Source: an uncultured Geobacteraceae bacterium
Lineage (GTDB): Bacteria; Desulfobacterota; Desulfuromonadia; Geobacterales; Pseudopelobacteraceae
Direction: 5' to 3'
DNA length: 59,376 nucleotides
NCBI GenBank assembly: GCA_903862245.1
Contig: CAIOXL010000096.1
Location: 1 to 59,376 of the forward strand
Shown: piece by piece, positions 45,999 through 56,575 of the stretch
How the letters are laid out: each line of letters begins with the position of its first letter
How positions within the stretch are numbered: the stretch's first letter is position 1
Notes under the pieces: model-generated
The model's input: only the letters and a program-made list of their open reading frames with translations
The model's database searches: none
What the model was told of the DNA's origin: nothing
Made by a program: the position numbers and the translations under genes

Positions 45999-47453
45999 AT
46001 GAATATTTTTGATCTGACCATCCATGAGCTTCATACTGCGCTGAAGGGGAAGCAGGTTTCATCTCTGGAAGCCACCTCCGCCATGCTGAAGCGCATTGAA
46101 TCTGTAGAGCCGCAGGTCGGCTCTTTCATCACGGTGACACCTGAGCAGGCCCTGGCCGCCGCACGGAGTGCCGACCAGCGCATCGCACGGGGTAACTGCG
46201 CCAAGCTGACCGGTATACCGCTGGCCCTCAAGGACATTTTTCTGACGGAGGGGGTACGTACAACCTGCGGCTCCCGCATCCTGAACAACTTTATCCCCCC
46301 GTACAGCGCGACCTCATGGGAGAAGCTGCATGATCACGGCGCGGTGCTGCTGGGGAAACTGAACCAGGATGAGTTTGCCATGGGCTCCTCCAATGAATCG
46401 AGCGCGTTCGGCAGCACCCGCAATCCCTGGGATACCAGCCGCATTCCGGGGGGCTCTTCCGGCGGTTCGGCAGCGGCGGTTGCCGCCAGGCAGGCAATTG
46501 CAACGCTCGGCACGGACACCGGCGGCTCCGTTCGGCAGCCTGCGTCCCATTGCGGCTGTGTCGGCATGAAACCGACCTACGGCAGGGTTTCCCGCTACGG
46601 CGTCATCGCCTATGCCTCATCTCTTGATCAGGTCGGGCCGCTGACCCGGGATGTGGCCGACTGTGCACTCATGCTGGAGGCGGTGGCCGGCTACGACCCC
46701 AAGGACTCCACCAGTGTCGACACACCGGTGCCGGACTACAGCACCGCACTGGGGGGGGGAGTCAAGGGGCTGAGGATCGGCCTGCCGAAAGAGTATTTCA
46801 TCGACGGCCTCGACCCGGACGTACAGAAGGCCATGGCAGCCGCCATTGACACCTTCCGGCGCCTCGGAGCCGAATTCGTCGACATTTCACTGCCGCACAC
46901 CGACTACGCGGTGGCAACCTATTACCTGATTGCCACAGCGGAAGCCAGCTCCAACCTGGCACGCTACGACGGCGTCCGTTTCGGTCACCGGGCCCAGGCG
47001 GGCAACCTGCTCGACATGTACACAAAAAGCCGCAGCGAAGGTTTCGGTTCCGAAGTCAAGCGGCGCATCATGCTCGGCACCTACGCACTGTCATCCGGCT
47101 ATTATGACGCCTATTACGTCAAGGCCCAGAAAGTCCGCACCCTGATCATGAATGATTTCATTCGCGCGTTTAACGACGTCGATGTCATGCTGACCCCGGT
47201 AGCACCAACCCCGGCGTTCAAAATCGGCGAAAAGATCAACGACCCGCTGCAGATGTACCTGTCCGATATTTTCACGATTCCGGTCAACCTTGCCGGCACC
47301 TGTGCCATGTCGCTCCCGGCCGGTTTTTCGGCGGAGGGGCTCCCGATCGGGCTGCAGCTGATCGGCAAACCGTTTGGCGAAGAAGCCATCCTGCGCGCCG
47401 GCTACGCATTTGAGCAGGCCACGGAGTGGCATACCAGAACAGCAGCACTATAA
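45999..47453 (+). CDS. gatA: Asp-tRNA(Asn)/Glu-tRNA(Gln) amidotransferase subunit A
   Basis: A 484-residue amidase-signature enzyme that releases ammonia from glutamine for GatB. The catalytic Ser-cisSer-Lys set lies in the usual segments: [27 protein letters not shown] and [12 protein letters not shown]. Length is standard. The start is the ATG at 45999, with AGGGGG upstream. The gatC stop is 19 bases before. Confidence 0.97.
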   Translation: MNIFDLTIHELHTALKGKQVSSLEATSAMLKRIESVEPQVGSFITVTPEQALAAARSADQRIARGNCAKLTGIPLALKDIFLTEGVRTTCGSRILNNFIPPYSATSWEKLHDHGAVLLGKLNQDEFAMGSSNESSAFGSTRNPWDTSRIPGGSSGGSAAAVAARQAIATLGTDTGGSVRQPASHCGCVGMKPTYGRVSRYGVIAYASSLDQVGPLTRDVADCALMLEAVAGYDPKDSTSVDTPVPDYSTALGGGVKGLRIGLPKEYFIDGLDPDVQKAMAAAIDTFRRLGAEFVDISLPHTDYAVATYYLIATAEASSNLARYDGVRFGHRAQAGNLLDMYTKSRSEGFGSEVKRRIMLGTYALSSGYYDAYYVKAQKVRTLIMNDFIRAFNDVDVMLTPVAPTPAFKIGEKINDPLQMYLSDIFTIPVNLAGTCAMSLPAGFSAEGLPIGLQLIGKPFGEEAILRAGYAFEQATEWHTRTAAL

Positions 47454-47468
47454 CTTCCGGAGCACACT

Positions 47469-48920
47469 ATGAACTACCAACCCGTCATCGGTCTTGAAGT
47501 CCACGTCCAGCTCCTGACCGACACGAAAATATTCTGCGGCTGTTCCACAACCTTCGGCTCGGAGCCGAACTCCCAGACCTGCCCGGTCTGCCTGGGACTG
47601 CCGGGCGCCCTGCCGGTGCTGAACGGCACGGTGGTGGAATTTGCCGTCAAGGCCGGCCTCTCCACCAACTGCACCATCACCCCGCGCAGCATTTTTGCGC
47701 GGAAGAACTACTTCTATCCGGACCTTCCCAAAGGATACCAGATCAGCCAGTTCGAAGACCCGATTTGTCAGAGAGGCTGGCTGGACATCACCCTTGCCGG
47801 ACAGGAGCCGAAACGGATCGGCATTACCCGCATCCATATGGAGGAGGACGCCGGCAAGCTGGTGCATGGCGACTCCGACATGGGTGCCGGCTCGGGAGTT
47901 GACCTGAACCGGGCCTGTACTCCGCTGCTGGAAGTTGTTTCCGAACCTGACCTCCGCTCGTCCGATGAAGCGGTGGCCTACCTGAAACAGCTGCACCAGA
48001 TCGTAACCTGGCTCGGCATCTGTGACGGAAATATGGAAGAGGGGAGTTTCCGCTGTGATGCCAACGTATCGGTCATGCCGGTCGGCTCGCAAACCCTCGG
48101 CACACGGGCTGAAATAAAGAATGTCAACTCCTTCAAATTCGTCAAACAGGCCATTGAATATGAGATCCAGCGCCAGATCGACCTGATAGAGGACGGCGGC
48201 ACGGTTGTTCAGGAAACGCGCCTTTTTGACCCGAACAGCGGGAAAACCCGCTCCATGCGGAGCAAAGAGGAAGCCCACGATTACCGTTATTTTCCCGACC
48301 CCGATCTGGTACCGCTGGTGATCAGTGAACAATGGATTGAGCGCTCCCGCTCGGAGTTGCCGGAACTCCCGGGACAGCGGCAGCAGCGTTTTATGGCCGA
48401 TCTGGGGCTCCCCCCCTACGACGCGGAAGTGCTGACGGCAAGCAGGGCCCTGTCCGACTATTTCGAGGCGGGTGTTGCCGCCCATGGCAATGCCAAAGCG
48501 GTCGGCAACTGGGTGATGGGTGAAATAACCCGGGCCCTCAATGACAGCGGGTCCTCAATCGAGAACTGCCCGGTCCCCCCGGAGCGTTTGGCCGAACTGC
48601 TGAAACTGATCGACAACGGCACCATTTCGGGTAAGATTGCCAAAACCGTTTTTGATGAAATGTGGAAAAGCGGCAAAGCTCCCCGGACCATTGTGGAAGA
48701 GCAGGGTCTGGTGCAGGTTTCCGACAGCGGCGCCATTGAGGGCATTATAGACGAGATCCTGGCCGCAAACGCCGGCCAGGTGGAAGAGTACCGCAGCGGG
48801 AAAGAAAGGGTATTCGGGTTTTTCGTCGGTCAAGTCATGAAAGCCAGCAAAGGGAAGGCGAACCCGGCTCTGGTGAATGAGCTGCTTCTGGGCAGACTTA
48901 AAGGGCAGGACGGAGGATAG
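47469..48920 (+). CDS. gatB: Asp-tRNA(Asn)/Glu-tRNA(Gln) amidotransferase subunit B
   Basis: A 483-residue kinase/transamidase subunit. [20 protein letters not shown] is the family start, with the zinc cysteines CGC and [23 protein letters not shown] follows. The C-terminal tail domain ([21 protein letters not shown]-like) binds tRNA. Completes gatCAB; the response-regulator gene begins 2 bases after its stop. Confidence 0.97.
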   Translation: MNYQPVIGLEVHVQLLTDTKIFCGCSTTFGSEPNSQTCPVCLGLPGALPVLNGTVVEFAVKAGLSTNCTITPRSIFARKNYFYPDLPKGYQISQFEDPICQRGWLDITLAGQEPKRIGITRIHMEEDAGKLVHGDSDMGAGSGVDLNRACTPLLEVVSEPDLRSSDEAVAYLKQLHQIVTWLGICDGNMEEGSFRCDANVSVMPVGSQTLGTRAEIKNVNSFKFVKQAIEYEIQRQIDLIEDGGTVVQETRLFDPNSGKTRSMRSKEEAHDYRYFPDPDLVPLVISEQWIERSRSELPELPGQRQQRFMADLGLPPYDAEVLTASRALSDYFEAGVAAHGNAKAVGNWVMGEITRALNDSGSSIENCPVPPERLAELLKLIDNGTISGKIAKTVFDEMWKSGKAPRTIVEEQGLVQVSDSGAIEGIIDEILAANAGQVEEYRSGKERVFGFFVGQVMKASKGKANPALVNELLLGRLKGQDGG

Positions 48921-48922
48921 CA

Positions 48923-49285
48923 ATGAACCGGACGGCGATGATTGTTGATGATTCCCTCTTCATGCGCAAAATTTTGTGCGCCATTCTTACTGAAAACGGC
49001 TACACCGTGATCGCCGAGGCGGCGAGCGGTATCGAAGCCATGAAAAATCTGCATTCCAGCCATCCGGACCTTATCCTGCTGGACATAATCCTCCCTGATT
49101 CAAGCGGCCTTGACCTTCTTACGTCGCTTATTACAACCTGCCCCGCCTCGAAGGTCGTCATCTGCTCGGCCATCGGTCAGGAGCAGGTCACCAAAAAAGC
49201 CCTCGAGCTGGGGGCCATGGCGTTTATCCAGAAGCCTTTTACCCCCGAAACGGTAACTGACGTGCTGAAAAGTCTGGGGGATTAA
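48923..49285 (+). CDS. CheY-type single-domain response regulator
   Basis: A 120-residue receiver domain without an output domain. The acidic pair is MIVDDSLFM, the phospho-aspartate is in LILLDIILPD, and the switch lysine is in FIQKPFTP. It starts 2 bases after gatB and ends 3 bases before the CheA gene, so it is likely the direct target of that kinase and is co-transcribed with the translation genes. Confidence 0.92.
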   Translation: MNRTAMIVDDSLFMRKILCAILTENGYTVIAEAASGIEAMKNLHSSHPDLILLDIILPDSSGLDLLTSLITTCPASKVVICSAIGQEQVTKKALELGAMAFIQKPFTPETVTDVLKSLGD

Positions 49286-49288
49286 GCG

Positions 49289-50908
49289 ATGGACATGTCC
49301 CCCTATCGGGATCTGTTCATCTCCGAAGCCCGCAAGCACCTCTCCACCTTCAGCGAGCTGATTGTTCAGCTGGAAGACTCCCCTGATGACAGCGCCGCAC
49401 TTGATGAGCTTTTCCGCCATGCCCATTCTCTCAAAGGAATGGCGGCGACCATGAGCTATGAGCAGGTTGTGGGTATAGCCCACCTCATGGAAGACCAGCT
49501 CGGCCGGGTCCGGAAAGGAGATTACGGTCTGCCGCCGGCTCTCGCCGACATTTTGCTGGAGGGGGTCGATGCCCTTTCCCGCATGGTGTCAGCCATCGAA
49601 TCCGGAAGCGACTCCCATGAGGACAGTTCCCGGCTGATGGAGCAGCTTGAAGCATTCAGTCCGCAGAGCGAAGCCCTCCCCCTCTTTCAGGGCGATCTGC
49701 CGGAAGCACCTCTCCTGGAGTCAGCCCCCCTGGGACCACGGCAATTTCAGGGGAAAGATTCCTTCCAGAGCATCCGCATCAAGACCGAAGTACTTGATCA
49801 TCTGGTCAATATCACCGGTGAACTGATAACCAACCGCCACTTTCTGGCTGAAGCCATCCGACAGGCTGATGCGGCCGAATGCCGCCAACCGCTCCAGCAG
49901 ATCACCACGCTGCTCCACGGTCTGCGCGACGAGGTTTTCAAAGCGCGCATGCTGCCGTTCACCGTTATAGCGGAACGCTTTCCACGGTTGATACGTGATC
50001 TGGCCCGCCAACTGGGAAAAGAGTCTCATTTTCATCTTTCAGGAAAAGAGATCGAACTTGACCGGGGGATTCTGGAAGAGATCGCCGAGCCGATTGTCCA
50101 CATCCTGCGGAACGCCGTCGATCACGGCCTGGAAACGGCTGATGAACGGCGCGCAGCAGGCAAGCCGCGCAACGGCCTGATAACCCTGGCGGTCATCAGG
50201 GATAAAGAGCATGTTGAAATTATCATTACCGATGACGGCTGCGGCATGGATCCGGAGCAGCTGAAACTCAAAGCGGTTGAAAAGGGGGTTATCTCCCCGG
50301 AACAGGCGGCACGGATGTCTCCGCACGAAGCCCTCAACCTGATCTGCACCCCCGGATTTTCCACCGCCACAGCGGTCAGTGATATTTCCGGGCGGGGGGT
50401 CGGCATGGATGCGGTGCGCGAAGCGGTGCACACTCTTTCTGGCACTCTGGCGATTCAATCGCAGCCCGGACAGGGGAGCCGTTTTGTCCTGCGCTTTCCG
50501 CTCACGATCTCGATCATCAATGCTTTGATTGTGCGCTGCGGCCCGTTTGACATGGCCTTCCCGCTGAATGTCGTCACCCGGACTATGGAATTGAAAAGCT
50601 CTGATATCCGGGAAGAATCCGGGTGTTTAACCTTCCGTTACGAAGAGGACACCCTGCAGCTCCGGAGCCTGCGGCAGGCGTTGCACCTGCCCCCGCTGGC
50701 CGGTGCGGAAGCGGCTCTCCAGCCGGTGATCATCTGTCATGTCGGCACGACTCTGCTGGCCTTCAGTGTTGATCGGATCTTCGGGCAGCAGGAAATATTT
50801 ATCCGCCCGCTCCGCGCTCCCCTGTCACATCTGCAGGGAGTCAGCGGCGCAACCGTCACCAGTGACGGGCGGGTGCTGTTTGTTGCCGATGCGGCGGCAC
50901 TGGCCTGA
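49289..50908 (+). CDS. CheA-type histidine kinase, compact form
   Basis: A 539-residue kinase. The HPt domain carries the phospho-histidine H46 in HAHSLKGMA. A linker replaces the P2 CheY/CheB-docking domain. Dimerisation (VLDHLVNITGELITNRHF), ATPase (HILRNAVDHGLE, TDDGCGMD, GRGVGMDAV) and CheW-like domains follow. It pairs with the adjacent CheY. No methyl-accepting receptor, cheW, cheR or cheB lies in the window, so it may serve another signalling system than swimming. Confidence 0.9.
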   Translation: MDMSPYRDLFISEARKHLSTFSELIVQLEDSPDDSAALDELFRHAHSLKGMAATMSYEQVVGIAHLMEDQLGRVRKGDYGLPPALADILLEGVDALSRMVSAIESGSDSHEDSSRLMEQLEAFSPQSEALPLFQGDLPEAPLLESAPLGPRQFQGKDSFQSIRIKTEVLDHLVNITGELITNRHFLAEAIRQADAAECRQPLQQITTLLHGLRDEVFKARMLPFTVIAERFPRLIRDLARQLGKESHFHLSGKEIELDRGILEEIAEPIVHILRNAVDHGLETADERRAAGKPRNGLITLAVIRDKEHVEIIITDDGCGMDPEQLKLKAVEKGVISPEQAARMSPHEALNLICTPGFSTATAVSDISGRGVGMDAVREAVHTLSGTLAIQSQPGQGSRFVLRFPLTISIINALIVRCGPFDMAFPLNVVTRTMELKSSDIREESGCLTFRYEEDTLQLRSLRQALHLPPLAGAEAALQPVIICHVGTTLLAFSVDRIFGQQEIFIRPLRAPLSHLQGVSGATVTSDGRVLFVADAAALA

Positions 50909-51053
50909 AACAACCGGCCGCATAGCGCCGGCTGCGGGACCGGCACTCATTGAAACGGTTGCGGCTACCGCCCATCTATGGCAGTATCACAGGCCGGTAC
51001 AACAGCAGTCCATACGCTGCGCCGAACCAATTGACGTGTAAGGAAATAACCCC

Positions 51054-51776
51054 ATGAAACTCAGGAGCACACTGCCGGTATACCTGGTGCTGTCAATGTT
51101 GGTTGTACCGTTTTCGCTGGCGGCCGCAGCGCCACCGGCACCCCTCAAAGATGTCGTCACCGCACTTGAGAAGGGATATGCCGGGCTGCAGGACGTTCAG
51201 GCCGATTTTGCCCAGAAAACCACCGTTACGGCCGTTAATCGCGAGCAGAAGGGAAACGGCGAAGTACTGCTGAAACGCCCCGCATCGGCAGCTGCCATGT
51301 TCCGTTTCAACTATGCCCGGCCGAAGCAGCAGATCATCTCCAACGGCAGACAGGTCTGGTTTTACACACCGGACAACAAGCAGGTAGTGGTCAACAGTGT
51401 CGCCGCCATGTTCGCAGGGGGCAACTCCATCGCCCTGTCGTATCTGACCGGTCTCGGCCACGTTTCACGTGACTTTGATGTCTTCTTTGCCCCTGAACCG
51501 CGGGACAAGAACGGCAACTATCAGCTTGAATTGACCCCGAAAAAACCGAGCCCGGTTCTGTCGAAACTGCAGCTCACGGTCTCTGCTGAGGCCGTAGAAC
51601 AGTTGCAGAATTCCGGTGAAGTCAAAAACGTTTTTCCGGTTGTTTCCTCGGTAGTCCATGACGCCGGCGGCAACCGGACACGGATCGACTACAGCAGGGC
51701 GCGAGTCAACAAGGGACTCGACAACGGAAAATTCAACTTCAAGGTCCCTGCCGGGGTTGAGGTAATAAAACCGTAA
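51054..51776 (+). CDS. lolA: Outer-membrane lipoprotein carrier LolA
   Basis: A 240-residue exported protein with a signal to about residue 25 (SLAAAA) and the LolA fold: ALEKGYAGLQDVQADFAQKT near the start and FRFNYARPKQQIISNGRQVW in the middle. It ferries lipoproteins across the periplasm. AAGGAA precedes the ATG. The 145-base gap before it has only a GC-rich hairpin. Confidence 0.92.
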   Translation: MKLRSTLPVYLVLSMLVVPFSLAAAAPPAPLKDVVTALEKGYAGLQDVQADFAQKTTVTAVNREQKGNGEVLLKRPASAAAMFRFNYARPKQQIISNGRQVWFYTPDNKQVVVNSVAAMFAGGNSIALSYLTGLGHVSRDFDVFFAPEPRDKNGNYQLELTPKKPSPVLSKLQLTVSAEAVEQLQNSGEVKNVFPVVSSVVHDAGGNRTRIDYSRARVNKGLDNGKFNFKVPAGVEVIKP

Positions 51777-51809
51777 GCAGCAGGCCAATCTATCTACGGA
51801 GGGTTACTC

Positions 51810-52295
51810 ATGCCGTCATTCGACATCGTTTCAAAGGTAGACATGCAGGAGGTCGACAACGCCATCAATCAGGCGGTCAAGGAGATCGGCCAGCGCTATG
51901 ATTTCAAAGGGTCCAAAAGCCAGATCACCCCGGAGAAGGATTCGGTCAAAATTCTGGCGGATGATGACTACAAACTGAAAGCGGTTGTGGATGTACTGCA
52001 ATCCAAATTCCTCAAGCGCAACATCTCCATCAAAGCGCTTCAGTACGGCAAGGTTGAACCGGCGTCCGGCGGCATGGTGCGTCAGATCATCACCGTCCAG
52101 CAGGGCATTTCCAAGGAGAAGGCCAAGGACATCATCGCTGTTATCAAGGAGAGCAAACTCAAGGTACAGGCCCAGATCCAGGATGATCAGGTGCGGGTGA
52201 TCGGTAAAAACCGGGACGACCTCCAGGATGCGATCCAGCTGCTGAAGGGGAAGGATCTGGATGTGGAAATGCAGTTCACCAATTTCAGGGAATAG
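51810..52295 (+). CDS. yajQ: YajQ-family nucleotide-binding protein
   Basis: A 161-residue protein. [20 protein letters not shown] at the start and [10 protein letters not shown] at the end are the UPF0234/YajQ signatures. Members bind cyclic di-GMP or nucleic acid in some species; the role here is unknown. GGAGG lies about 10 bases before the ATG. Confidence 0.93.
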   Translation: MPSFDIVSKVDMQEVDNAINQAVKEIGQRYDFKGSKSQITPEKDSVKILADDDYKLKAVVDVLQSKFLKRNISIKALQYGKVEPASGGMVRQIITVQQGISKEKAKDIIAVIKESKLKVQAQIQDDQVRVIGKNRDDLQDAIQLLKGKDLDVEMQFTNFRE

Positions 52296-52310
52296 AGAAC
52301 GAGGGATAAC

Positions 52311-53657
52311 TTGAGCGAAATAGTAAAACAGAAAGTAAGCATGGTCAGCCTCGGCTGCCCGAAGAATCTGGTGGACGCGGAAGTAATGCTGGGGGTGCTC
52401 TCCAGGCAGGAATACGAGATCACCATGGATGAAAAAGATGCCGACGTCATCATCGTCAACACCTGCTCCTTCATCAAGGAAGCCAAGCAGGAAAGCATCG
52501 ACGCCATCCTCGATCTGGCCGAGCGGAAGCATGACGGGCGCTGCCATACCCTGATCGTCTCCGGCTGCCTGCCGCAGCGCTATCAGGAAGAGCTGGCCAA
52601 GGAACTCCCGGAAGTTGACATCTTTATCGGCACCGGTGACTACCCCCGTATCGCCGAGATTCTGGCCGAGAAAAGCGGTGTGGAGGGGCAGCTTCGCTAT
52701 GTGGGCGATCCCGATTTTATCTATGACGAAACGCTGCCGCGATTGAACTCTTCCCCCGCCTGGTTTTCGTACCTCAAAATCGGCGAAGGATGCTCCAACT
52801 GCTGTTCGTACTGCATCATCCCGACCCTGCGCGGGGCATACCGCTCGCGGCCGATCGATGCACTGGTGGCCGAAGCAGAGCGACTGGTCGCCCGGGGGGT
52901 CAAGGAGATCAACGTCATTTCCCAGGACATCACCCGCTACGGCAGCGATCTGGCTGACGGCAGCACACTGGAAACACTGGTACGGAGGCTGGCCGCCATT
53001 GACGGTTTGCGCTGGATACGGCTGCTCTACGCCTATCCGGACGGTATCACCGACAGCCTCATCGCCCTGATCCGCGATGAACCGAAGGTCTGCAAGTATC
53101 TGGACATTCCGATCCAGCACATCTCCGATCGGGTACTGCACGCCATGAAGCGCAGAAGCACGGAACAGCAGATTCGCGATCTGATCATCAAGCTGCGGGG
53201 TGAAATTCCCGGCATTGCCCTGCGCACATCGCTCATTGTGGGCTTTCCGGGGGAAACAGTCGAAGACTTTGCCACCCTGACGCATTTTGTCGAACAGACC
53301 CGTTTCGACCGCCTGGGGGTATTCTGCTATTCACGAGAAGAGGGGACCCCGGCGGCCGAGATGGCGGACCAGGTGTCGGAGCGCGTCAAGCGGGAGCGCT
53401 ACCGCAAGCTGATGCGCACCCAGGCGCGGCTCTCCTTCCGCCATAACCGCACCCTGATCGGAACCACCGAGCAGGTTATTGTGGAGGGGTACAGCGAAGA
53501 GACCGAACTGCTGCTCAAGGGACGCTCCTCACGTCAGGCGCCCGACATCGACGGTCAGGTTTATATCACCTCAGGAACTGCCGACGTCGGCGATATTATC
53601 ACCCTCAAGATCACCGACTCTTCCGATTATGACCTGATCGGCGAAATGGTGGAATAG
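52311..53657 (+). CDS. rimO: Ribosomal protein S12 methylthiotransferase RimO
   Basis: A 448-residue radical SAM enzyme that adds a methylthio group to an aspartate of S12. The UPF0004 domain has [23 protein letters not shown] and SGCLPQRY cysteines; the radical SAM cluster is [16 protein letters not shown] domain is at the C-terminus. The start is TTG at 52311, with GAGGGA upstream; no ATG fits. Confidence 0.95.
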   Translation: MSEIVKQKVSMVSLGCPKNLVDAEVMLGVLSRQEYEITMDEKDADVIIVNTCSFIKEAKQESIDAILDLAERKHDGRCHTLIVSGCLPQRYQEELAKELPEVDIFIGTGDYPRIAEILAEKSGVEGQLRYVGDPDFIYDETLPRLNSSPAWFSYLKIGEGCSNCCSYCIIPTLRGAYRSRPIDALVAEAERLVARGVKEINVISQDITRYGSDLADGSTLETLVRRLAAIDGLRWIRLLYAYPDGITDSLIALIRDEPKVCKYLDIPIQHISDRVLHAMKRRSTEQQIRDLIIKLRGEIPGIALRTSLIVGFPGETVEDFATLTHFVEQTRFDRLGVFCYSREEGTPAAEMADQVSERVKRERYRKLMRTQARLSFRHNRTLIGTTEQVIVEGYSEETELLLKGRSSRQAPDIDGQVYITSGTADVGDIITLKITDSSDYDLIGEMVE

Positions 53658-53664
53658 CCAGCCC

Positions 53665-55077
53665 ATGAAGCTCAATGCCAAACTGATCATCATCATGCTC
53701 TCCATGCTGATTCTGGCGATGCTGACCCTCTTCATCCTCAATCAGTTCGCCCAGACCGCCCTGGTGAACGAAATTCAGGAAAGCTCCCAGGAGATATCCA
53801 AAGCGATTCAGATGAGTATCGAGGATCTCACCTCCAATGCCGAGACCTCCCGTCTGACCGATTATCTGATCAAAGCCCGCGAAAAGGGTATCAACGAAAT
53901 CAACATCATCAACACGGAGGGGGAGATTATCGACTCCTCCGACCCGGACAAAATCGGCAAAAAACGCGAGCTGAAGAAGCTGGAGAAGGGGGTTCACGCC
54001 GTACAGCGGCCGATCGGCGGCGCGGTACTTTCCCAGAAACCGTATGAAGTGGTCGTGCCGGTCATCGTCGGTGATGAACAGCTCGGGTATGTCCAGATCA
54101 ACATGCTGCTGGACAATATTCGCGACATTCAGCGGGCCAATTTCATCCGCCGCCTGTTCGCAACCGGTATCGTTTTCACAGTCGGTATCGCCCTCACAAT
54201 TTTCCTCGCCCGCCGCTACACAACCCCGATAAAAAACCTGGTGGGGGACTTCAAACGGATCTCGGCCGGCGACCTGTCGGTCACCATTCCGGTGGAAAGC
54301 ACCGACGAAATCGGGGAGATGGCGGAAGGGTTCAACAACATGGTTGAAAAACTGCGGGAGCGGGAGGCGCTTGAAAAACGGCTCTACGAAGCCGAGCACC
54401 TGTCCCGGGTTGGACAGCTGGCATCCGGCATCGCCCATGAAATCCGCAATCCGCTTAATTACATCAGCCTGGCGATTGATCACCTCAAAACCGAGATGCT
54501 CCCCTGCTGCGGTGACAAATGTGCCGAACTGGAGGAACTGACGGACAAGATCAAGGAAGAGGTCCGCCGTGCAAACTACATGGTGGTAAACTTCATGAAC
54601 TACGGCCGGCCGCTCAAACTGCGCCGGACGAAGGTTGTTTATCGGGAACTGCTGGGCAAGGTACTGCCGGTACTGGAAAGCCGCCTGACGGAGCAGCATA
54701 TTGTCGTTGATCTCCGGATTCCGGCCGATCTGCCGCCACTCTGGATCGACGGCGAGCTGTTTCGAAACTGCATCCTCAATTTTGTCATGAACGCCTCACA
54801 GGCCATGCCGGACGGCGGCACGATCACCCTCGGAGCGACCGTGGAGCCGGAGCGGCTGAAGTTAACCTTCAGCGACCAGGGGAGCGGTATAACCCCCGAC
54901 GATATTGGTAAGATTTTCCAGCCCTATTTTACGACCAAGGACGTGGGTATCGGCCTGGGGCTGGCAATTACCGAACGGATCATCAAGGAGCATGGCGGCG
55001 AGATAGAGGTCGGAAGCACCCCCGGTGCGGGCACGACCTTTACCGTTTCACTGCCGCTGCAACCGGAGGAAAGCTGA
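53665..55077 (+). CDS. Membrane sensor histidine kinase
   Basis: A 470-residue kinase. Helices at about 7-28 and 165-187 enclose a periplasmic sensing domain. A HAMP domain follows, then the phospho-histidine in SGIAHEIRNPLNYI. The ATPase boxes are NFVMNASQAM, SDQGSGI and VGIGLGLAI. Between the H-box and the ATPase is a CCGDKC cysteine group that is not part of the usual core. It starts 7 bases after rimO and is followed by its regulator. Confidence 0.93.
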   Translation: MKLNAKLIIIMLSMLILAMLTLFILNQFAQTALVNEIQESSQEISKAIQMSIEDLTSNAETSRLTDYLIKAREKGINEINIINTEGEIIDSSDPDKIGKKRELKKLEKGVHAVQRPIGGAVLSQKPYEVVVPVIVGDEQLGYVQINMLLDNIRDIQRANFIRRLFATGIVFTVGIALTIFLARRYTTPIKNLVGDFKRISAGDLSVTIPVESTDEIGEMAEGFNNMVEKLREREALEKRLYEAEHLSRVGQLASGIAHEIRNPLNYISLAIDHLKTEMLPCCGDKCAELEELTDKIKEEVRRANYMVVNFMNYGRPLKLRRTKVVYRELLGKVLPVLESRLTEQHIVVDLRIPADLPPLWIDGELFRNCILNFVMNASQAMPDGGTITLGATVEPERLKLTFSDQGSGITPDDIGKIFQPYFTTKDVGIGLGLAITERIIKEHGGEIEVGSTPGAGTTFTVSLPLQPEES

Positions 55078-55081
55078 AACC

Positions 55082-56467
55082 ATGGAAACCAACGGCAGCA
55101 TACTGATAGTTGATGATGAAAAGGGACAGCGCGAGATTCTGAACCTGATCCTGAAAAAAGAGCACTACGATGTCGTTGACGTGCCCGGTGTGCGCGAAGC
55201 GCTGGAACAGCTGGAACAGCGCGAGTTCGACCTGATCATGACCGACCTGCAGATGCAGGGACAGAGTGGGCTTGACCTGCTGGAGAGGGTTCTGGCTGAC
55301 GATCCACAGCAGTGCATCATCATGATGACCGCCCACGGCTCGGTGGATTCCGCCGTTGAAGCCATGCGCAAAGGTGCTTTCGATTATCTGGAAAAACCGC
55401 TGGAACGCGACAATCTGGTGCTCACCCTGCTGCGGGCTTTCGAGCGTATCAATCTGATGCGCGAAAACCGGGTCCTGCAGAAACGGGTCGAATCCATTGC
55501 AACGATCCCCAACATGCAGGGTGAACATCCCAAAATGAAGGAAGTTTTCCGGATTGTGGCCAAGATCGCCCCGTCAAACTCGACGGTTCTGATTGTGGGA
55601 GAATCGGGTACCGGCAAAGAGCTGATCGCCCGGGCCATCCACGAAGGGAGCCCCCGCCGGGGTAAACCCTTTATCGCCATCAACTGCGCCGCCATTCCGG
55701 ACACCCTGATCGAAAGCGAACTGTTCGGCCACGAGAAGGGGAGCTTTACCGGTGCAAATGCCCGTGAAATAGGCATTTTTGAAGCGGCCAACGGCGGCAC
55801 GGTTTTTCTTGATGAAATCGGCGAAATGAACGTGGCCATGCAGGCCAAACTGCTGCGGGCCATCCAGGAACGGGAGATCCGCCGGGTGGGCGGCAAGGTG
55901 AACATCGGGCTGGATGTGCGTCTGGTTTCTGCGACCAACAAGGAGCTTGAGCAGGAGATCAAAAAGGGGACGTTCCGTGAGGACCTGTTCTACCGCCTGA
56001 ATGTTATCCGCGTCAATCTCCCCCCCCTGCGCGAGCGGGGGAGCGACATCAAGAGCCTGGCGGAATTCTTTCTGGATAAATACAGCAAGGCGGCCGGCAT
56101 CACGATGGACGGCATCTCGAAACAGGCGCTGAAACTGCTGCTCAGCTACACCTGGCCCGGCAATGTGCGGCAGCTTGAATCGGTGATCGAGCGTTCCATC
56201 CTCATGGCCGAGAGCAACTATATCGAACCGGACGATCTTCCGGGCGAGATCACCGCCTGCGGGTCACTGGCCGGGGGGATTAATTTTGACCTGCCGCCGG
56301 AAGGGATCGATTTCGAGGCGCTGGAAAAGGGGCTGATCATCAAGGCGATGGAGCGGGCGGAAGGGGTCATCGGCAAAGCGGCCCCGCTCCTCGGCATGAG
56401 TTACAAGACACTGCAGTACCGTCTGGAGAAGTTCGAGATTGATCGCCCGGAAAAACGGGCACGGTAG
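55082..56467 (+). CDS. Sigma-54-dependent response regulator (NtrC type)
   Basis: A 461-residue regulator. The receiver has LIVDDEKGQ and the phospho-aspartate in DLIMTDLQM. The AAA+ domain has Walker A GESGTGKE, sigma-54 loop GSFTGA (a serine variant of GAFTGA) and Walker B TVFLDEIGEM. A Fis-type helix-turn-helix ends it (GKAAPLLGMSYKTLQYRL). The ATG at 55082 lies 4 bases after the sensor stop. The target genes are not in view. Confidence 0.93.
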   Translation: METNGSILIVDDEKGQREILNLILKKEHYDVVDVPGVREALEQLEQREFDLIMTDLQMQGQSGLDLLERVLADDPQQCIIMMTAHGSVDSAVEAMRKGAFDYLEKPLERDNLVLTLLRAFERINLMRENRVLQKRVESIATIPNMQGEHPKMKEVFRIVAKIAPSNSTVLIVGESGTGKELIARAIHEGSPRRGKPFIAINCAAIPDTLIESELFGHEKGSFTGANAREIGIFEAANGGTVFLDEIGEMNVAMQAKLLRAIQEREIRRVGGKVNIGLDVRLVSATNKELEQEIKKGTFREDLFYRLNVIRVNLPPLRERGSDIKSLAEFFLDKYSKAAGITMDGISKQALKLLLSYTWPGNVRQLESVIERSILMAESNYIEPDDLPGEITACGSLAGGINFDLPPEGIDFEALEKGLIIKAMERAEGVIGKAAPLLGMSYKTLQYRLEKFEIDRPEKRAR

Positions 56468-56575
56468 GTTTTGAAACAGGAGTCACGTGCAAAAGTTTTA
56501 AAAACGTTCCATTCAGGTAAAAATTGATTCTCCGTTGCTCAGTTGCTCCGTGTTATTCGAACTGCCGTTGTCGGA

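Noticed and set aside
51831-53285. A 484-residue minus-strand frame opposite yajQ and rimO
   Set aside because: It spans two well-identified plus-strand genes and has no domain of its own.
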